Source: Steinernema hermaphroditum (lineage: Eukaryota > Nematoda > Chromadorea > Rhabditida > Steinernematidae). From it: 64,000 bases of DNA. Shown piece after piece: positions 35,651 through 47,248 of this stretch. Where the stretch lies: positions 434,001 to 498,000 of the forward strand of contig CM059622.1 in assembly GCA_030435675.1 (NCBI GenBank), read 5' to 3'. The notes beneath the pieces were generated by a model. The model saw only the letters and a list, made by a program, of their open reading frames with translations, was not told where the DNA came from and made no database searches. A program made the position numbers and the translations under genes. The first letter of the stretch is position 1. The number at the start of each line of letters is the position of its first letter.

Positions 35651-38600
35651 ATCTGGAAATTAGTCCCATCATAGGGTGCAGTTCAAATGGACCAAATGGC
35701 GTTAGGGGTAATAGCAGTGAAGTGTCGCATTTTCGATAAGAAGCAAACAAACAACGTCTACGAGTCGAATGGCGCTGTGTGGAAAACTCATTTTACAGCT
35801 GGGAGCACATAAAAAACATAGAATATGACAGTGAAACACCTCTGAGGGAACAGGTACACCAGAAATTTGAATGCTGTCACCAACACGAACTGAAAACGAA
35901 CATTGCACTAACTGGCAACGGCACCTTGATGATCAGTAAAAGTTTTTCATCGAAAGAGAAATCGCTTAGGTTTCTATATCAGGGCTGAAGTAAGCACACT
36001 ATGCGTTTTTACAGGCGCCGGCGATGGAACACAGCGAGCGAAGTGGGGTGGAGAGACCTTTATCAGAATAGCTGGCGGCGCTAACCTCGGAGTTTAGGCG
36101 ATGATTCAGCTTCACATGGAGGCGCGTGTGATGGTGACAATGCTCATATCACAGTTAAAAGATGAATCATAAAAAATGGCCGATGTTTTAAACATCCATT
36201 AATTTTGCAATGTTTACTTCCAGGGCAAAGTCGATGCGTGTATTGTAGCCGCGCCCCTAATCGTCCCCTTATCGGTTCGACATCTGTGTATTGTATCTAG
36301 TATTACTAATATGCTTGCGCTAACGGCCTCTCACCTGACACGTCATTTTGTATGAGTACTTCAACGACACTAGTGCCCGTCAGGTGGCACCTGACATCAA
36401 CTACGTTTACGGGGAAAACTCAACTTCTGAAAGGACATGTTCGCTTCGCGTTGGTTCTTCAAGTTTACAAATGGTGAAAAATCAATGAAAAATGAACGAG
36501 GACGCGGACGAGGACCCAGCTGAGTGATGCCGATCTACTGAAGCTCATAGGACAACCGCTAGTCAACATACAAATTAAAAGAGCAGATGACCGTCGCCTA
36601 AAATACAATATCCCGCCACATGACCTCATTTGGCTTTCGGTCGAAATTGAGAGCATAGGTCCAACACAATCTCACCGACAGCTAGAAAAATCAGCTATCG
36701 GCCATCGTCGGTATCATCTAGACAAAAACTTGACACTTACTGCTTCTGTTTACACCGAACAGCTGGAGAAGGTCGAAGGACCACAACTGCACTGCGAAAC
36801 AAGAGACCAAACATGAAAAAAGTCATCTTCATCCACGAAAATGCGAAACCGCACGTTGCGAGACTGACTCATAGTAAATTGCATGATTTAGGCTAAGAAG
36901 TTCTGCCACACTCAAAACTTGGGAACGCGGCATCCGACTCACGAAGTGGGTACAACCTGCTCATTCAAATAGTGCATACCTTGAACATCGCTCTGTCTAG
37001 ATGATACCGGCAATGGCCGACAGCTTCTCTATCGGAATCAACTCTTCGAATGGTAAACATTCATATACTAGAGACTGGGACAACCTATGTTAATAAAATA
37101 TCACTTAACTCATCGGGCATTTTTATAGATCAACCCAATATTTTTGGGGACTATAAATTCGAGGACTATCACTGCCCGACTCCACCATGCCGCCTTAAGA
37201 AACCGAAGAATCTTTGAAGTCGAATATCCACCTCCTTCGTCAGCCCCTTTATCGGAATCAGCCTTTCTGTCGTAGACCGAATAAAAGCGGCCACTTTAAA
37301 AACATTGAAAACATCGCTCTATTCGCACCTGACCACGCTGGAGTTAGTGATTGCTGTTCCGTAATATATTGACATCTATGGCCATGCCTCATTAGCCACT
37401 TGCTTGTCTATTCCCACAGGGATTCATTGTTTTATTTCACAAAATTTACATAGTAATTGGCGAACAAATATTAAGTGGATTCAGAAATGGTCCGCGGCTT
37501 AGTTTCCATGCAAATATAATACGAACAGAAAGTAGGTTGATCTGAGAAGATGAAGATCAGCTGTGTCTCGCCTGTGACCAAGTAACGGCAAACAATTGTC
37601 CAAATGCTCAATCATGTGCACGCTACTAGGTTAGAGGCAAGATCAACCGACTGTTGAAGACGATCTCCTAAAACAGCTCAGAATTAGCATCGTGTCGACC
37701 TTCGCCGAAAGGTCGACTTCGTCAAATTGTTGACAGCAGCCCCGAACGGAAACCGCTCATTTCCGCGAATTCCACGCCGATGCGAAAACGAGCCGAGAAT
37801 GGCGAGAAAGCGCGATTACTTAGCTAATAAGAGGAGGAAAACAAGGGTGTCGCGCGGCACCCCACGGCGGCAGCCGCGGCGCAGGAACGTGCCGCCGTCG
37901 CCGGCGTTCCTCTGGAGGAGCCCCTCCCACGGCTTTGGCGTTCGCGCGCTACCTCTCCGCCACCGGCAGGCACCATAACAACTCGTACGTCAGCGATTAG
38001 TCAGATGCAGCTGAATAGCTTTCAGCCAAATAAACACCTTTGTTTTTGGCGCTGCCTGATATGGATTCCTGGTAATCGGCAGACCGTTGTTTTTGACGAA
38101 AGAAGCGCAGGTGTCGGCCTTTTTCTTTGGCGTCATTACAGAATTCACACGGGCAGTGAACGCAAACAGAGCTATCTCCCATTACGTGCTGCTATGACGC
38201 TTCTGAATTTCCCACGAAGTGTGAAGGTCTTACAAGGTGAATGGTAGAAAAAACAGGATAACATGCGAGTTGAACAGCCAGGTTGACCATTTTTTTTACA
38301 GAAACTACCTTTGAGAACGACGTAAATATGAATAAGCAGAGCACTCGAATCGAACGTGCAGCGAATCAAACTGAACATCGGAGGTCGAAAAAACTTCACA
38401 CAAGTGGGTTTTCACAATGGACTTTTGCAAAGAAAATAAATTTAAAGAAGGGAATAAAATCACCTCACTAGATCAATTTGTCGCGCGCTTTTTTACCATC
38501 ATCATCTTAATCTCTCCCGAGCGCTCGTCGCCATGCCAACGATTAACATCCGTCACCACTTGTTATATTTTACTGCGCCACTATACGGTAACGAATAAGC

Positions 38601-40293
38601 AGCAAATTCGGATCCCGCGAATCCATGAGCGAAACCGGTGATGGAACACCAGATCAGTTTTCTTTATATCATATCTCATATTGTCTTGTTGCAGCTCTCC
38701 TAAATTTTCTCACCTCTACGGGAACCGCTCCGAATGCTTTCTTTTTTATATAATCTTGAGTCAATCAGCATTCACCATGCAAGATATCTCACAATGATAA
38801 GCGATCACCGTTGTCGCTGCTTCTTTTCTTTCTACAGCACATGGCGCGACGTCGGAGATACATAGCTGTCCCATCAGTGTGCGAAAGCTTCGAGGCGAGG
38901 AATTCAGAAATAGCTCGATGGTGGCCAGCGGACGAAACGGCATCCCATCATCGGAGCGGATCCGAATATGGAGTCTATCCTCAGCTTGTGAGCCGCAAGT
39001 GGTCGGACGTTACTGAATGCCTTCTTGACGAGATGTGACTCGGTTTATGTTCCACGCAAGCCACGACGAATTAGAACGAGGCGAAAAACATTGTGCCAGC
39101 GAACTTCAAAGAGAGAGCGAGTGTACGATCCGACAGGTCGCTGGAGACACAAATCTAAATAGTGTAAAATCTCCTTGGTTCATTTTCACTAATTTTTTCG
39201 GCGTCTTTGTCCGAGGATCACAAAAGATAACCGTTTCCAAATGTTTTCATCAATGCGAAGCTGATTTTCTATAGTACTCATTGTGTGCGTATGCTAGAAA
39301 ATACACCCAGTGTTCCGGAAATAGGACATCTCTTTCAGTGTAAGGGTTAGTGCCTATTAAAAGCCCAATGCGGGAAACCAGTGCGTTTCCAAAACATTGC
39401 GATCAGATGTTCTTCGCAGCCGAGCGGCCCGCCGATCAGATAAGCCTTTCATTCCGACGTCCGAATCGTCGCAATAAAAGAAGCCTCGGCGATATCTCTA
39501 GGCCCGTCCCCCGGTACGAGAACTGTGGAGATTGTTCTGCTCGTGCAGAATAAAGTTTTGTGTTTTGAGTCTTGTGTCCTTTTTGAGTCTTGGATCTAGA
39601 GCTGAGTAGATTTCCGGCGAGGTGTGCCTAGGGCACGAGAAGAGAAGAGGATTCCAGTGAGAGAGAAAAGAGTTCAGAAGATTTCCAGAGAGAAGAGTAA
39701 GAAGAGATTTAGTAGGTAAAGAGGCGAGAGCACGACCTTCCTTTATTTCAGATACTCTGAGTGGAACGGATTCTCATAAGTGCGTTTTGAAATAACAATT
39801 TTTATAAAATTTTCCCTTTCTTTTCATCTTGTGTAGGTCAAATGTCTTTGGTTAAGTTCTTCATCGCAGCCATCGAGAAGGGGTATTCTGTAGTGTATGA
39901 GCCAAAGTCTATGAATTCTCTATTAACGTTTTATTAAATAATACCAGATGGTATTTGATGATTACCAGAAATTTCTGGCAGCCCCTGGAAAAACAAGATA
40001 ATAACCCAGTATCTCTCTTTTCATTACGGACGTCTTATTGTCAAAAATCTTTCGGCGAGTAATACTGCTTTTTGTTTCCACACAATTGATATGAATCCTG
40101 GGAAGTTTTTTTGGCATGGTGCACTGTGCTGACAAGAAGGTGAAAGCCAGCAACTACAGGGTGAGATTTCTATTTTTGTGTCGCACTTGTCAATGCCACT
40201 GATTCAGTAAATTACACTGGAAGATATTTACACGATAAGCACAGCAGTACTACAAAACATCATTATCCATCATCCAAGACTACTCTCCACTTC
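35651..40293. other. gene-poor interval
   Basis: 4.6 kb with no recognised gene. Notable pieces: a weak third copy of the gene C intron repeat (about 37185-37230), a GC-rich islet at 37850-37975 (words such as GGCGGCAGCCGCGGCGCAGG) whose apparent Arg/Pro-rich frame is composition-driven, and an LTR-like segment at 39310-39600. Confidence 0.5.
39310..39600 (+). mobile_element. possible solo LTR
   Basis: Starts near TGTTCCGGAAATAGGA, has a TATA-like CGCAATAAAAG (39470), then AGAATAAAG (39546) followed by a GT-rich stretch TTTTGTGTTTTGAGTCTTGTG. This order (TG start, TATA, AATAAA, GT-rich) is typical of a retrotransposon LTR. No matching second LTR, target duplication or coding region is seen, so this is tentative. 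Confidence 0.25.
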
Positions 40294-41319
40294 TCATAAC
40301 ATAACTGGTTCATCCGGATGGCACAGAAGACATCTGTCTACCTGACCTTTGTCGACACACTCTGCGGGCAGCATTTCCTTCCAACTATCCGGAAGAGAAC
40401 CACTGTCAGCGCAGAAACGGATTGACAACTTCAAGGGAAAGTCATCCAACTGAGCTAAGACGCATGAGTTCTCATTTTCGGGATGACTTCTTCCATACCA
40501 GTTCTCGGCCAACCGGTGCATGTAGCGGCCAAAGTAGCTGAGGTCTTGTTCGGATTCGACAAAAGCGAGTTCCATTTCAAACGTCGGATCAAGCAGCCAC
40601 TTCTTCAAGTAGACTTCGACGCTTTCCAATGCAGAATCGTGTTTGAGTCCTAAAGCTTTCGGTCCGCGCTTGTTTATGAACTGCTTTACAGCTTCTTTCT
40701 CCGCTTCACCGTTCCACTTTTCAGATCCAACGAGAAAAAGTTCGTTTAGCTGAGGGTTGTTTCCCATTTGAAACAGGAGAATTTGTTGACATAGCTCTCC
40801 ACAATCCCTTCGAAGCTCGAACTTCTTGAAATTGAGAATCTTCTCTGTATTCACGAGTAGCACAAGAGGATTGGTATCCACGTCTTCTCGAGATGGACTT
40901 TCAACGGTCAGAGAAGAGCCACTGTGTAACCTCTGCGTTACGTAGTCGACGATTTCGGTAATGTTTGTGCAGAAAGGTTCGCCACAGAACTGAGTATAGT
41001 GGAAATCCAACTTGTGGAATCGGATAAGGCGTTGATCCAGCGACTTCAAGACATCCAAGTTGTCACAGTTCAGGAGAGGTCCATGAACACTATCCACAGT
41101 GACTTCTTCGAACTGCACAGCAATTCTTCCGTCGTCGAAAAGTGTTCCATTTGGAGCGTAGAAGATGTTTATGTTCACATCGAAATATCTGCGACGCAGC
41201 TCGTGGCTATGAGCTACTTGAGTCCATTTTGGGGCGTCCAGTGACCTGACCATCCGGAGCTGTTCTTCAGAGAGAACGCTCGATACTTGGTCGAGAAAGT
41301 CATAGGGGAGGTTGTCCAT
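40294..41319 (-). CDS. F-box-like MDSxPY-family protein (copy 1)
   Basis: Single exon, 341 aa. Start set at MDNLPYDFLDQVSSVLS because CATTTCAG ends 6 nt upstream (trans-splice site); the frame stays open 31 codons further up without support. N-terminal about 45 residues resemble an F-box (LPYDFL...VSSVLSEEQL..LDAPKWTQ). The rest is a family-specific domain with the blocks RRRYFDVNI, YVTQRL, GPKALGL, VEVYLKKWLLDPTFE and NWYGRSHPENENSCVLA, and a Cys pair near the end (DRCLLC). F-box proteins usually link targets to SCF ubiquitin ligases; whether this diverged family binds Skp1 is not known. One of four copies in the window, in the block that also contains the chemoreceptors. Confidence 0.75.
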   Translation of the reverse strand: MDNLPYDFLDQVSSVLSEEQLRMVRSLDAPKWTQVAHSHELRRRYFDVNINIFYAPNGTLFDDGRIAVQFEEVTVDSVHGPLLNCDNLDVLKSLDQRLIRFHKLDFHYTQFCGEPFCTNITEIVDYVTQRLHSGSSLTVESPSREDVDTNPLVLLVNTEKILNFKKFELRRDCGELCQQILLFQMGNNPQLNELFLVGSEKWNGEAEKEAVKQFINKRGPKALGLKHDSALESVEVYLKKWLLDPTFEMELAFVESEQDLSYFGRYMHRLAENWYGRSHPENENSCVLAQLDDFPLKLSIRFCADSGSLPDSWKEMLPAECVDKGQVDRCLLCHPDEPVML

Positions 41320-42165
41320 TGTGCTCTGAAATGACATATAAATATCTTGTGATCGTTCAAAGAAATCATGTAAGGAAAAGAGGTCAATGACTTCAAGAAA
41401 CAGCGCCCACATCTCATAGTCGTCAATTAAGTGGAACGGCCTATCATTTGAGAAACTACCCTGGAACTCCGGTAGAGTGATGAATAACAGCGAATCTGAA
41501 GCAGAACAAGCTCAGAATATGAGCAAAAATCGGCGACGAGGAGACGCCCCGGGAATGGCACAAACAAGTGGTTGGCGACGTCGCCGTTGTTTTCATGATG
41601 CCAATCCACTTTGCAACCCGTAAATATCTCGCGTTCATCTCTCAGCGCCGCATCAACACTCCTGGAAAACTACAAGGTCACGTGATGGCGAAAATAAACC
41701 GCAGAACAAAGTCCTGAAAAGGGGTGCAAGACACAAAGAAGCACGATGGTTGAGTTGGCTTCTCATGAAAACCACACATTTTTCATGAAAGATCCTAAAC
41801 ATCCGTAAAATGAAATCGTCGGTCTTCTGGTCCTGACGTGAGGTGCGTGAACCTACGAAACAAACCGTGACTCATTCAACGCGCCTGACGTTTCTAAGTA
41901 AAGCGGGCGCCGACGAGATTACGTGCTTCGCCCAATAAGAAGGAAAATCCGATACTTCGGTCGTGCTCTTTCAAGTCGGTAGTGCTGGGACCGGCATTTC
42001 GGCATAATGGTCTGCAGCGCAGGGGTCATAAGCATCAGGTTGATGTCTAGCTGCCCAAACTGTCTATGCTTAAAGTGCTCGAGGTAATCCTGACAGGAGC
42101 CAATAGGACACTTTGCATGTCACACTGCTTACAGTGTTTCTTTCATAATACAGACATTATGACAT
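41320..42165. other. intergenic
   Basis: Upstream of F-box-like copy 1 and downstream of the first chemoreceptor. No gene recognised. A tRNA-like word near 41993-42060 (CGGCATAATGGTCTGC ... AGGTTGATGTCT) is too degenerate to call. Confidence 0.5.
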
Positions 42166-43186
42166 TTATCTCGTACGCATTGGTGTAATACTTGTAACCG
42201 GAGCAGGACTCGAAAACAGTCCCTTCGGAAGCATTTTGACTACGGTCTCCTGTACTGTGGTGGAGAGGAAGAGCAGAACCCACGGAGGGGAGAGGAACTT
42301 CAGATCCATGACCCAAGGGAACAAGCTGTTTACTGCCGCCATCCAGGATTCATTATGGGTGGATGCGCCAATGAAGAAGAAGATCTAGAGGAGGACAGTC
42401 ACTTCGGGAAAAGGCGGGGAAGGTCACCTCTTGGATGCCATGCACACTCTGGATCAGGAAGATGATAAAGGACACGAGGAAGAAGTTCCGTTCAATTTTG
42501 CGGTTTGTGGTGGCGTGTGTACGAAGAAAGAGAAATATCGCCGATACGATATTCAGAAAGAGGCAAAGACCACACGTGATAAAGATGCTAAGAAGAATAT
42601 TAGAACTGATCGCCGGTTTTTGAACCTTGAGCACGAGCCGGTAACCCTCGTCAGGTGTTTCAGCCTGAAGAGGGATGTAGGACGATCCAATCGTGAGGAT
42701 CTGCCAACAAGGAGCGATAGAAGCGACTACTGTGGCGACAATGCTGACAGGAAAGAGGACTCTCGAAAGTTTTTTATGTCTGATAGGGAAGACGATTGCG
42801 GTGAACCGGTTCAGTGTTAGGAAACAATTGATGAAGATCTGATAGTACATAAATATGAACAGAGAGAAGTGTATGGAGGTGGTGAAGGCTAAGGAGTCGA
42901 AGAAGGGAGACCCATAGATGGAAGAGGCGATGGAAAACATGGGAAGTTTGAAAAAGAAGTAGAAGATGAGGTATCCAAGACAGTCCTGAAAATAGGATTG
43001 CTTTCCTCTATTCGATGAAGGGAAGCTCACCACAACACCGATGACGAAACAAAGACGGAAGAAGGGGTTGTTGAATCGACTACGGTACTTAGGTCGAATG
43101 AGTTGGAAGAGAATGAGAACATAGAGGAGAAAGGAAGGAATTCCATAAAGAAGACCTACAACCAGGATGTTGACTTCACCTCTCAT
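42166..43186 (-). CDS. serpentine chemoreceptor, Srg-like superfamily (copy 1)
   Basis: Exons 43186-43031, 42985-42428, 42384-42166; 310 aa. The start at ATG AGA GGT is chosen by comparison with copy 2. Seven hydrophobic segments are visible: VVGLLYGIPSFLLYVLILFQ opens TM1; the loop after TM3 has LNRFTAIVFPIRHKK, the usual position of the DRY-like motif in worm receptors; TM4 ends ASIAPCW; the last exon supplies TM7 (WVLLFLSTTV). The family is expressed in sensory neurons of nematodes. Ligand unknown. Intron 1 is 45 nt, divisible by three and free of stops, so the unspliced frame runs on; a naive ORF would wrongly add 15 residues. Confidence 0.85.
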
Positions 43187-43204
43187 GATCAAAGCTTTGT
43201 GAGA

Positions 43205-43330
43205 AATGTGTGAATGTCCAAACCATATTAATATGCAGTTCACCGGCATTGTCTCTGATGTCTGGTTCGTGAGAAAATGCGCTTTTGCTGTACGTAATTC
43301 CGGTGCATAAACGGTGTAAGACCACTCCTG
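43205..43330. repeat. receptor 5'-flank repeat, copy 1
   Basis: Contains GAATGTCCAAACC and GTCTGGTTCGTGAGAAAATG; homologous to 43705-43830 and 45545-45690. This copy is the 5' flank of the chemoreceptor at 42166-43186. Confidence 0.8.
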
Positions 43331-43704
43331 TTATGGTCTTGTACATACATGTAGGTCGTTCAAAGGAAGTCTTTTATGGTGATTGTGCATATTGGTTGAT
43401 GTCATCGGTTCGACAAAGGGACACAGCTTTCACAGTATGACGCACGTTTTTCTGTCTTCTTGCTGACGGCAAATCCGGTGCAAAGAGAAAAACGGGACAA
43501 AAACAGCGCTGGGAACGAACGTGTGACGTTCGCAACCTTAGAGCTTAGAGCGAAATGTGTTTTATTTCGCGAATGTACCTGTAGACCCAAATAGATTGTT
43601 TTTTCCATTGAGACGGTGGGAAAGGAGCAGAACTACAGGGAATTTGTTGACAACTCGATCGGTTAAGCCTTACTAAACAGCTTTATATCTCAAAAAAAAG
43701 AAAT

Positions 43705-43830
43705 GTTCGAATGTCCAAACCGTGTCATCAAACAGTTCACCGAAGTTGCGTCCCATGTCTGGCTCGTTAGAAAATGCGCTCTTGTTGTAGTGTTATTCAT
43801 GTTGGAACCGGGAACTCAAAACACATGATC
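43705..43830. repeat. orphan receptor 5'-flank repeat, copy 2
   Basis: GAATGTCCAAACCGTGTCAT and GTCTGGCTCGTTAGAAAATG match the flanks of both receptor genes, but on the downstream side there is no receptor coding sequence. The right part (GTGTTATTCATGTTGGAACC) matches the 45640-45670 flank. Probably a promoter left behind after deletion of a third receptor, or a duplicated flank. Confidence 0.75.
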
Positions 43831-44502
43831 TTTCCATTGGAGCAGAGCTGTACACAAGGGTTAAAAATCAAAACTGAGAATAATTTTGGAACATTCACCC
43901 TCTTCTTTGATGGACTTGAATCTCCTCCATTATGAAACAATCGTCGGAATTGAACTGTGGATAATCTTTTCGGTCGATGAGAGCAGATTTTACGACGGTT
44001 CTTAACGAAGCGCTCGATCATGTCGTGTAGCAAAGTCCGGCGAGTTTAGAGTTTTGCCAAAAAGGCGAAACCCAAAATTCGTATACCCCTGAATAGAACG
44101 ATATGTACGTTTTACTTCAGGGTTCTGCATGGAACATAAATATTGCGGCGGACGGTTTTTGTTCTGTTTTGTTCCGCCGTACGCACTACCTGAAATCGGT
44201 TGGACAGTGGAATGGTTTATTTCCCCCGTGATCTATTTTAAATACAAGAAACTTGAAAACATAGACAGAGGAGGGGAAGATCTGTCGCGGGACTCTGGGC
44301 CGATGTCGATGACATCTACTAGTTTGTCGCCGTTCGGTGACACTACCCTTTACCGTATATCAACGAAACATTAGCTTGTCTTTCAGTTCCGAGCATTTCG
44401 GATTTCGGATTCGGGTTTCCGAGTTCCAATCCGATTCGCCAGCACTGCTCAGAGGCGTCTGGTGGTTCTGCTTAAGTGTTTATTTAATTCCACATATGGC
44501 AA

Positions 44503-45523
44503 TTATTTAGCACGCATTGATTTAACACTTACAACTGGAACAGGATTTGAAAACAGTCCCTTCGGAAGCATTTTCACTACGGTCTCTCGCACTGCTGAGG
44601 AGACAAAGAGTAGGACCCACGGAGGGGAGAGAAACTTCAAATCCATGACCCAAGGGAGCAAGCTGCTCACTGCCGCCATCCAGGATTTATTCTGGGTGGA
44701 TGCGCCGATGAAGAAGAACGCCTGGAGGAGGACAGTAGCTTCGAAATATGGCGAAGAAGCTCACCTCTTGGATGCCATGCACACTTTGGATCAGGAAGAT
44801 GATAAAGGACACGAGGAAGAAGTTCCGTTCAATTTTGCGGTTTGTGGTGGCGTGTCTACGAAGAAAGAGAAATATCGCTGATATGACATTCAGAAGGAGG
44901 CAAAGACCACACGTGATAAAGATGCTAAGAAGATTATTGGAGCTTATCTCCGGTTTTTGAATTTTGAACATGAGACGGTAACCCTCATCGGGTGAATCAG
45001 CCTGAAGAGGAACATAGGATGATCCAATCGTGGGGATGTGCCAGCAAGGAGCGATAGAAGCGACTACTGTCGCTACGATGCTGACAGGAAAGAGGACTCT
45101 CGAAAGTTTTTTATGTCTGATAGGGAAGACGATTGCGGTGAACCGGTTCAGTGTTAGGAAACAATTGATGAACATCTGGTAATACATAACGGCGAACACA
45201 GAGAAGTGCATGGAGGTGGTGAGGACAAGGGAGTCAAAGAATGGTGAACTGTAGATGGAAGATGCGATGGAGAACTGGGGGAGTTTGGTGAAGAAGTAGA
45301 AGATAAGGTATCCGAGACAGTCCTGAAAATAGGATTGCTTTCCTCTATTCGATGAAGGGAAGCTCACCACAACTCCGATGACGAAACAAAGACGGAAGAA
45401 GGGATTGTTGAATCGACTACGGTACTTAGGTCGAATAAGTTGGAAAAGAATGAGAACATAGAGAAGAAAGGAAGGAACTCCATAAAGAAGACCTACAACC
45501 AGGATGCTGATTTCATTTCCCAT
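44503..45523 (-). CDS. serpentine chemoreceptor, Srg-like superfamily (copy 2)
   Basis: Exons 45523-45368, 45322-44765, 44721-44503; 310 aa, identical exon and intron-1 lengths to the gene at 42166. GTTTCAG ends 8 nt before the ATG (MGNEISILVVG), supporting a trans-spliced start and arguing against the longer upstream frame. The two proteins are near-identical through TM2, the TM3 loop (LNRFTAIVFPIRHKK) and TM6; they differ mostly in the TM3 entry (SPFFDSLVLTTSMHFSVFAV) and extracellular loops. Recent tandem duplication; 45-nt in-frame intron conserved, including its sequence. Confidence 0.85.
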
Positions 45524-45544
45524 GATCAAAGCTGAAACTGCTTT

Positions 45545-45690
45545 GTGTGAATGTCCAAACCGTGTCAACAGGCCGTCCGCCGGCATTGTGTCCGATCTCT
45601 GACTCGTGAGAAAATATCTTATTGTTGTGTTATAAACCTATAGTGAAATAGTATGTTATTCACGTTGGAACCAGGAAACTGAAAACTCAA
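45545..45690. repeat. receptor 5'-flank repeat, copy 3
   Basis: 5' flank of chemoreceptor copy 2, homologous to 43205-43330 and 43705-43830 (GAATGTCCAAACCGTGTCAA; TTATTCACGTTGGAACC). Confidence 0.8.
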
Positions 45691-46321
45691 AAGTGAGAAC
45701 AATTTTTGAACGTTTTCTTTATTTCAAAAAGCGGGCAACACATCATCCGAACAAAACAACAAGACGTGAATCAATGGTGATTACGGTTGATGAGCGATCC
45801 TGAGAACCTTAAAAATCGATATATTTAGATATTGACTTAAAACAGGAAGAATGTAGTAGGACAAGAAATGAGAACCATGAGGATAAATGCAGAGACTTAA
45901 GGACAGGGGTTACATGTTGAATGAAAGTATTATGGCGGTGATATAATTAGGGAAGAAAGCTTCGAGATCGGTAGATGGGCGGACAAACTACAGAGTCTAT
46001 GGACAGATTTGAAGAATCATTCATTGACGTAGGAGGTCATACATGATGATTAAATCAGAAAGGTCAGAGAGAGCAATACATAAAGGCTACAGCAAACAAG
46101 CAAAAGCAGAAAAACAATGTCAAGAGATCAGAGGTGAGGTCAGAGAGGGACTATTTTAGGATGACGAGACAAGGCAAGAGCAAAAAAGCGACAACAATGG
46201 ATTTATATGAGGTGTAAGTAGATGTAATGTTCCATAAGTAAATCACAGTCGAATATAAAGTAATATTTGTAATATTTTCTCTTTTTTTGCCCATCCAGAC
46301 AAAGAAGATTAAAGAAGTAGA
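45691..46321. other. intergenic, purine-rich
   Basis: No gene seen. The plus strand is strongly purine-rich from about 45840 to 46200 (repeated GAGA/AGCAAAAGCAGAAAA words). Confidence 0.5.
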
Positions 46322-47248
46322 TCATGCATTATTAGGACCGTTAATGGGTGCTTGAGGAGATACGGTAGATTTCCAAGCAAAATTACAAACTTTGCACTGA
46401 CCCTCAGCTGCCTCGCTGCTAAAAGATAGCTTCTTCTGCGCGCGGAAGTGTGTCCAAGCAGACACATAGGCGCCCACGTAATTGAGCCGAGCGAGCACGC
46501 AGGCTTCCTCGTTGTCGGGATGAAGCAACTTGACCCATATATCGCTGCGGCACTTGCACACATCAACTTGTGGATTGATCCGAAGGGTCAACTTTTTGGG
46601 TCCAGATCTGTTTGTGTATCGCTTCACCATTTCACGCTGCTCCGCGCCACACCAATAGCCCGGCTCAGCCAAGGTAAGATCGTCGAGTAGGCCATTGTTT
46701 TCCATGTAGAAACTGAGCAGTTTATGGCCAAAGTCGAAGGCTACCGTACACAACTCCAACTTCTTGAATTGGAGAAGTGGCTCTGTTCTAAGAGTGTCAA
46801 GCAGATGACCGCAGACGTCGTTTCTTTCGATGTTTTTGATGCGCAAACATGAGTCACCATCTAGACGAGCGGTGACGTAACGGACGACTTCCTCGAAATT
46901 AGTGTGGAACGCCTCATCGCCATGACGGCAATAGTTGATGATGACAGTTTTGAACTTCACGAAGCGGGCGCCAATCGCCTTGAGACCATCCAAACTGATC
47001 CCTTCCAACAGAGCACCTGATCTCTCGTCGACTTCATTGAAAACGGCACCAAATCGTCCATCTTTGAAGTGGCACCCGTTTCCATCGAAGAACACAGTCA
47101 ATTCCACGTCAAAATAGCGTCTATTCTCCAAGTGGCTGCCGACGACGTTGGTCCACGAAGGGGCGTCCAAGTCGAGCGCGCCTTGAAGTTGTTCTGTCGG
47201 AAGGGAAATGCACACTTTGTTCAGGAACTCGTATGGAAGGCTATCCAT
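46322..47248 (-). CDS. F-box-like MDSxPY-family protein (copy 2)
   Basis: Single exon, 308 aa. Start at MDSLPYEFLNKVCISLP, with AATTTCAG about 14 nt upstream. It keeps the F-box-like N-terminus, ENRRYFDVELTVFFDGNG, the VRYVTARLDGDSCLRI block, GPKKLTL and HPDNEEACVLARLNY, and the C-terminal Cys pair (GQCKVC). It is shorter than the other copies: the segment normally containing VEKWLLDATFD is missing or reduced to a few residues (VDVCKCRSDIWVKLL). This could be an internal deletion. The last 20 residues are Pro/Asn-rich and not shared with the other copies. Confidence 0.72.
   Translation of the reverse strand: MDSLPYEFLNKVCISLPTEQLQGALDLDAPSWTNVVGSHLENRRYFDVELTVFFDGNGCHFKDGRFGAVFNEVDERSGALLEGISLDGLKAIGARFVKFKTVIINYCRHGDEAFHTNFEEVVRYVTARLDGDSCLRIKNIERNDVCGHLLDTLRTEPLLQFKKLELCTVAFDFGHKLLSFYMENNGLLDDLTLAEPGYWCGAEQREMVKRYTNRSGPKKLTLRINPQVDVCKCRSDIWVKLLHPDNEEACVLARLNYVGAYVSAWTHFRAQKKLSFSSEAAEGQCKVCNFAWKSTVSPQAPINGPNNA

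Noticed and set aside
37727..37978. Arg/Pro-rich open frame in a GC-rich islet
   Set aside because: Length and composition are explained by high GC (few stop codons). No start context or homology.
41993..42060. Possible tRNA (CGGCATAATGGTCTGC ... AGGTTGATGTCT)
   Set aside because: B-box mismatched and no consistent arms; too degenerate to call.
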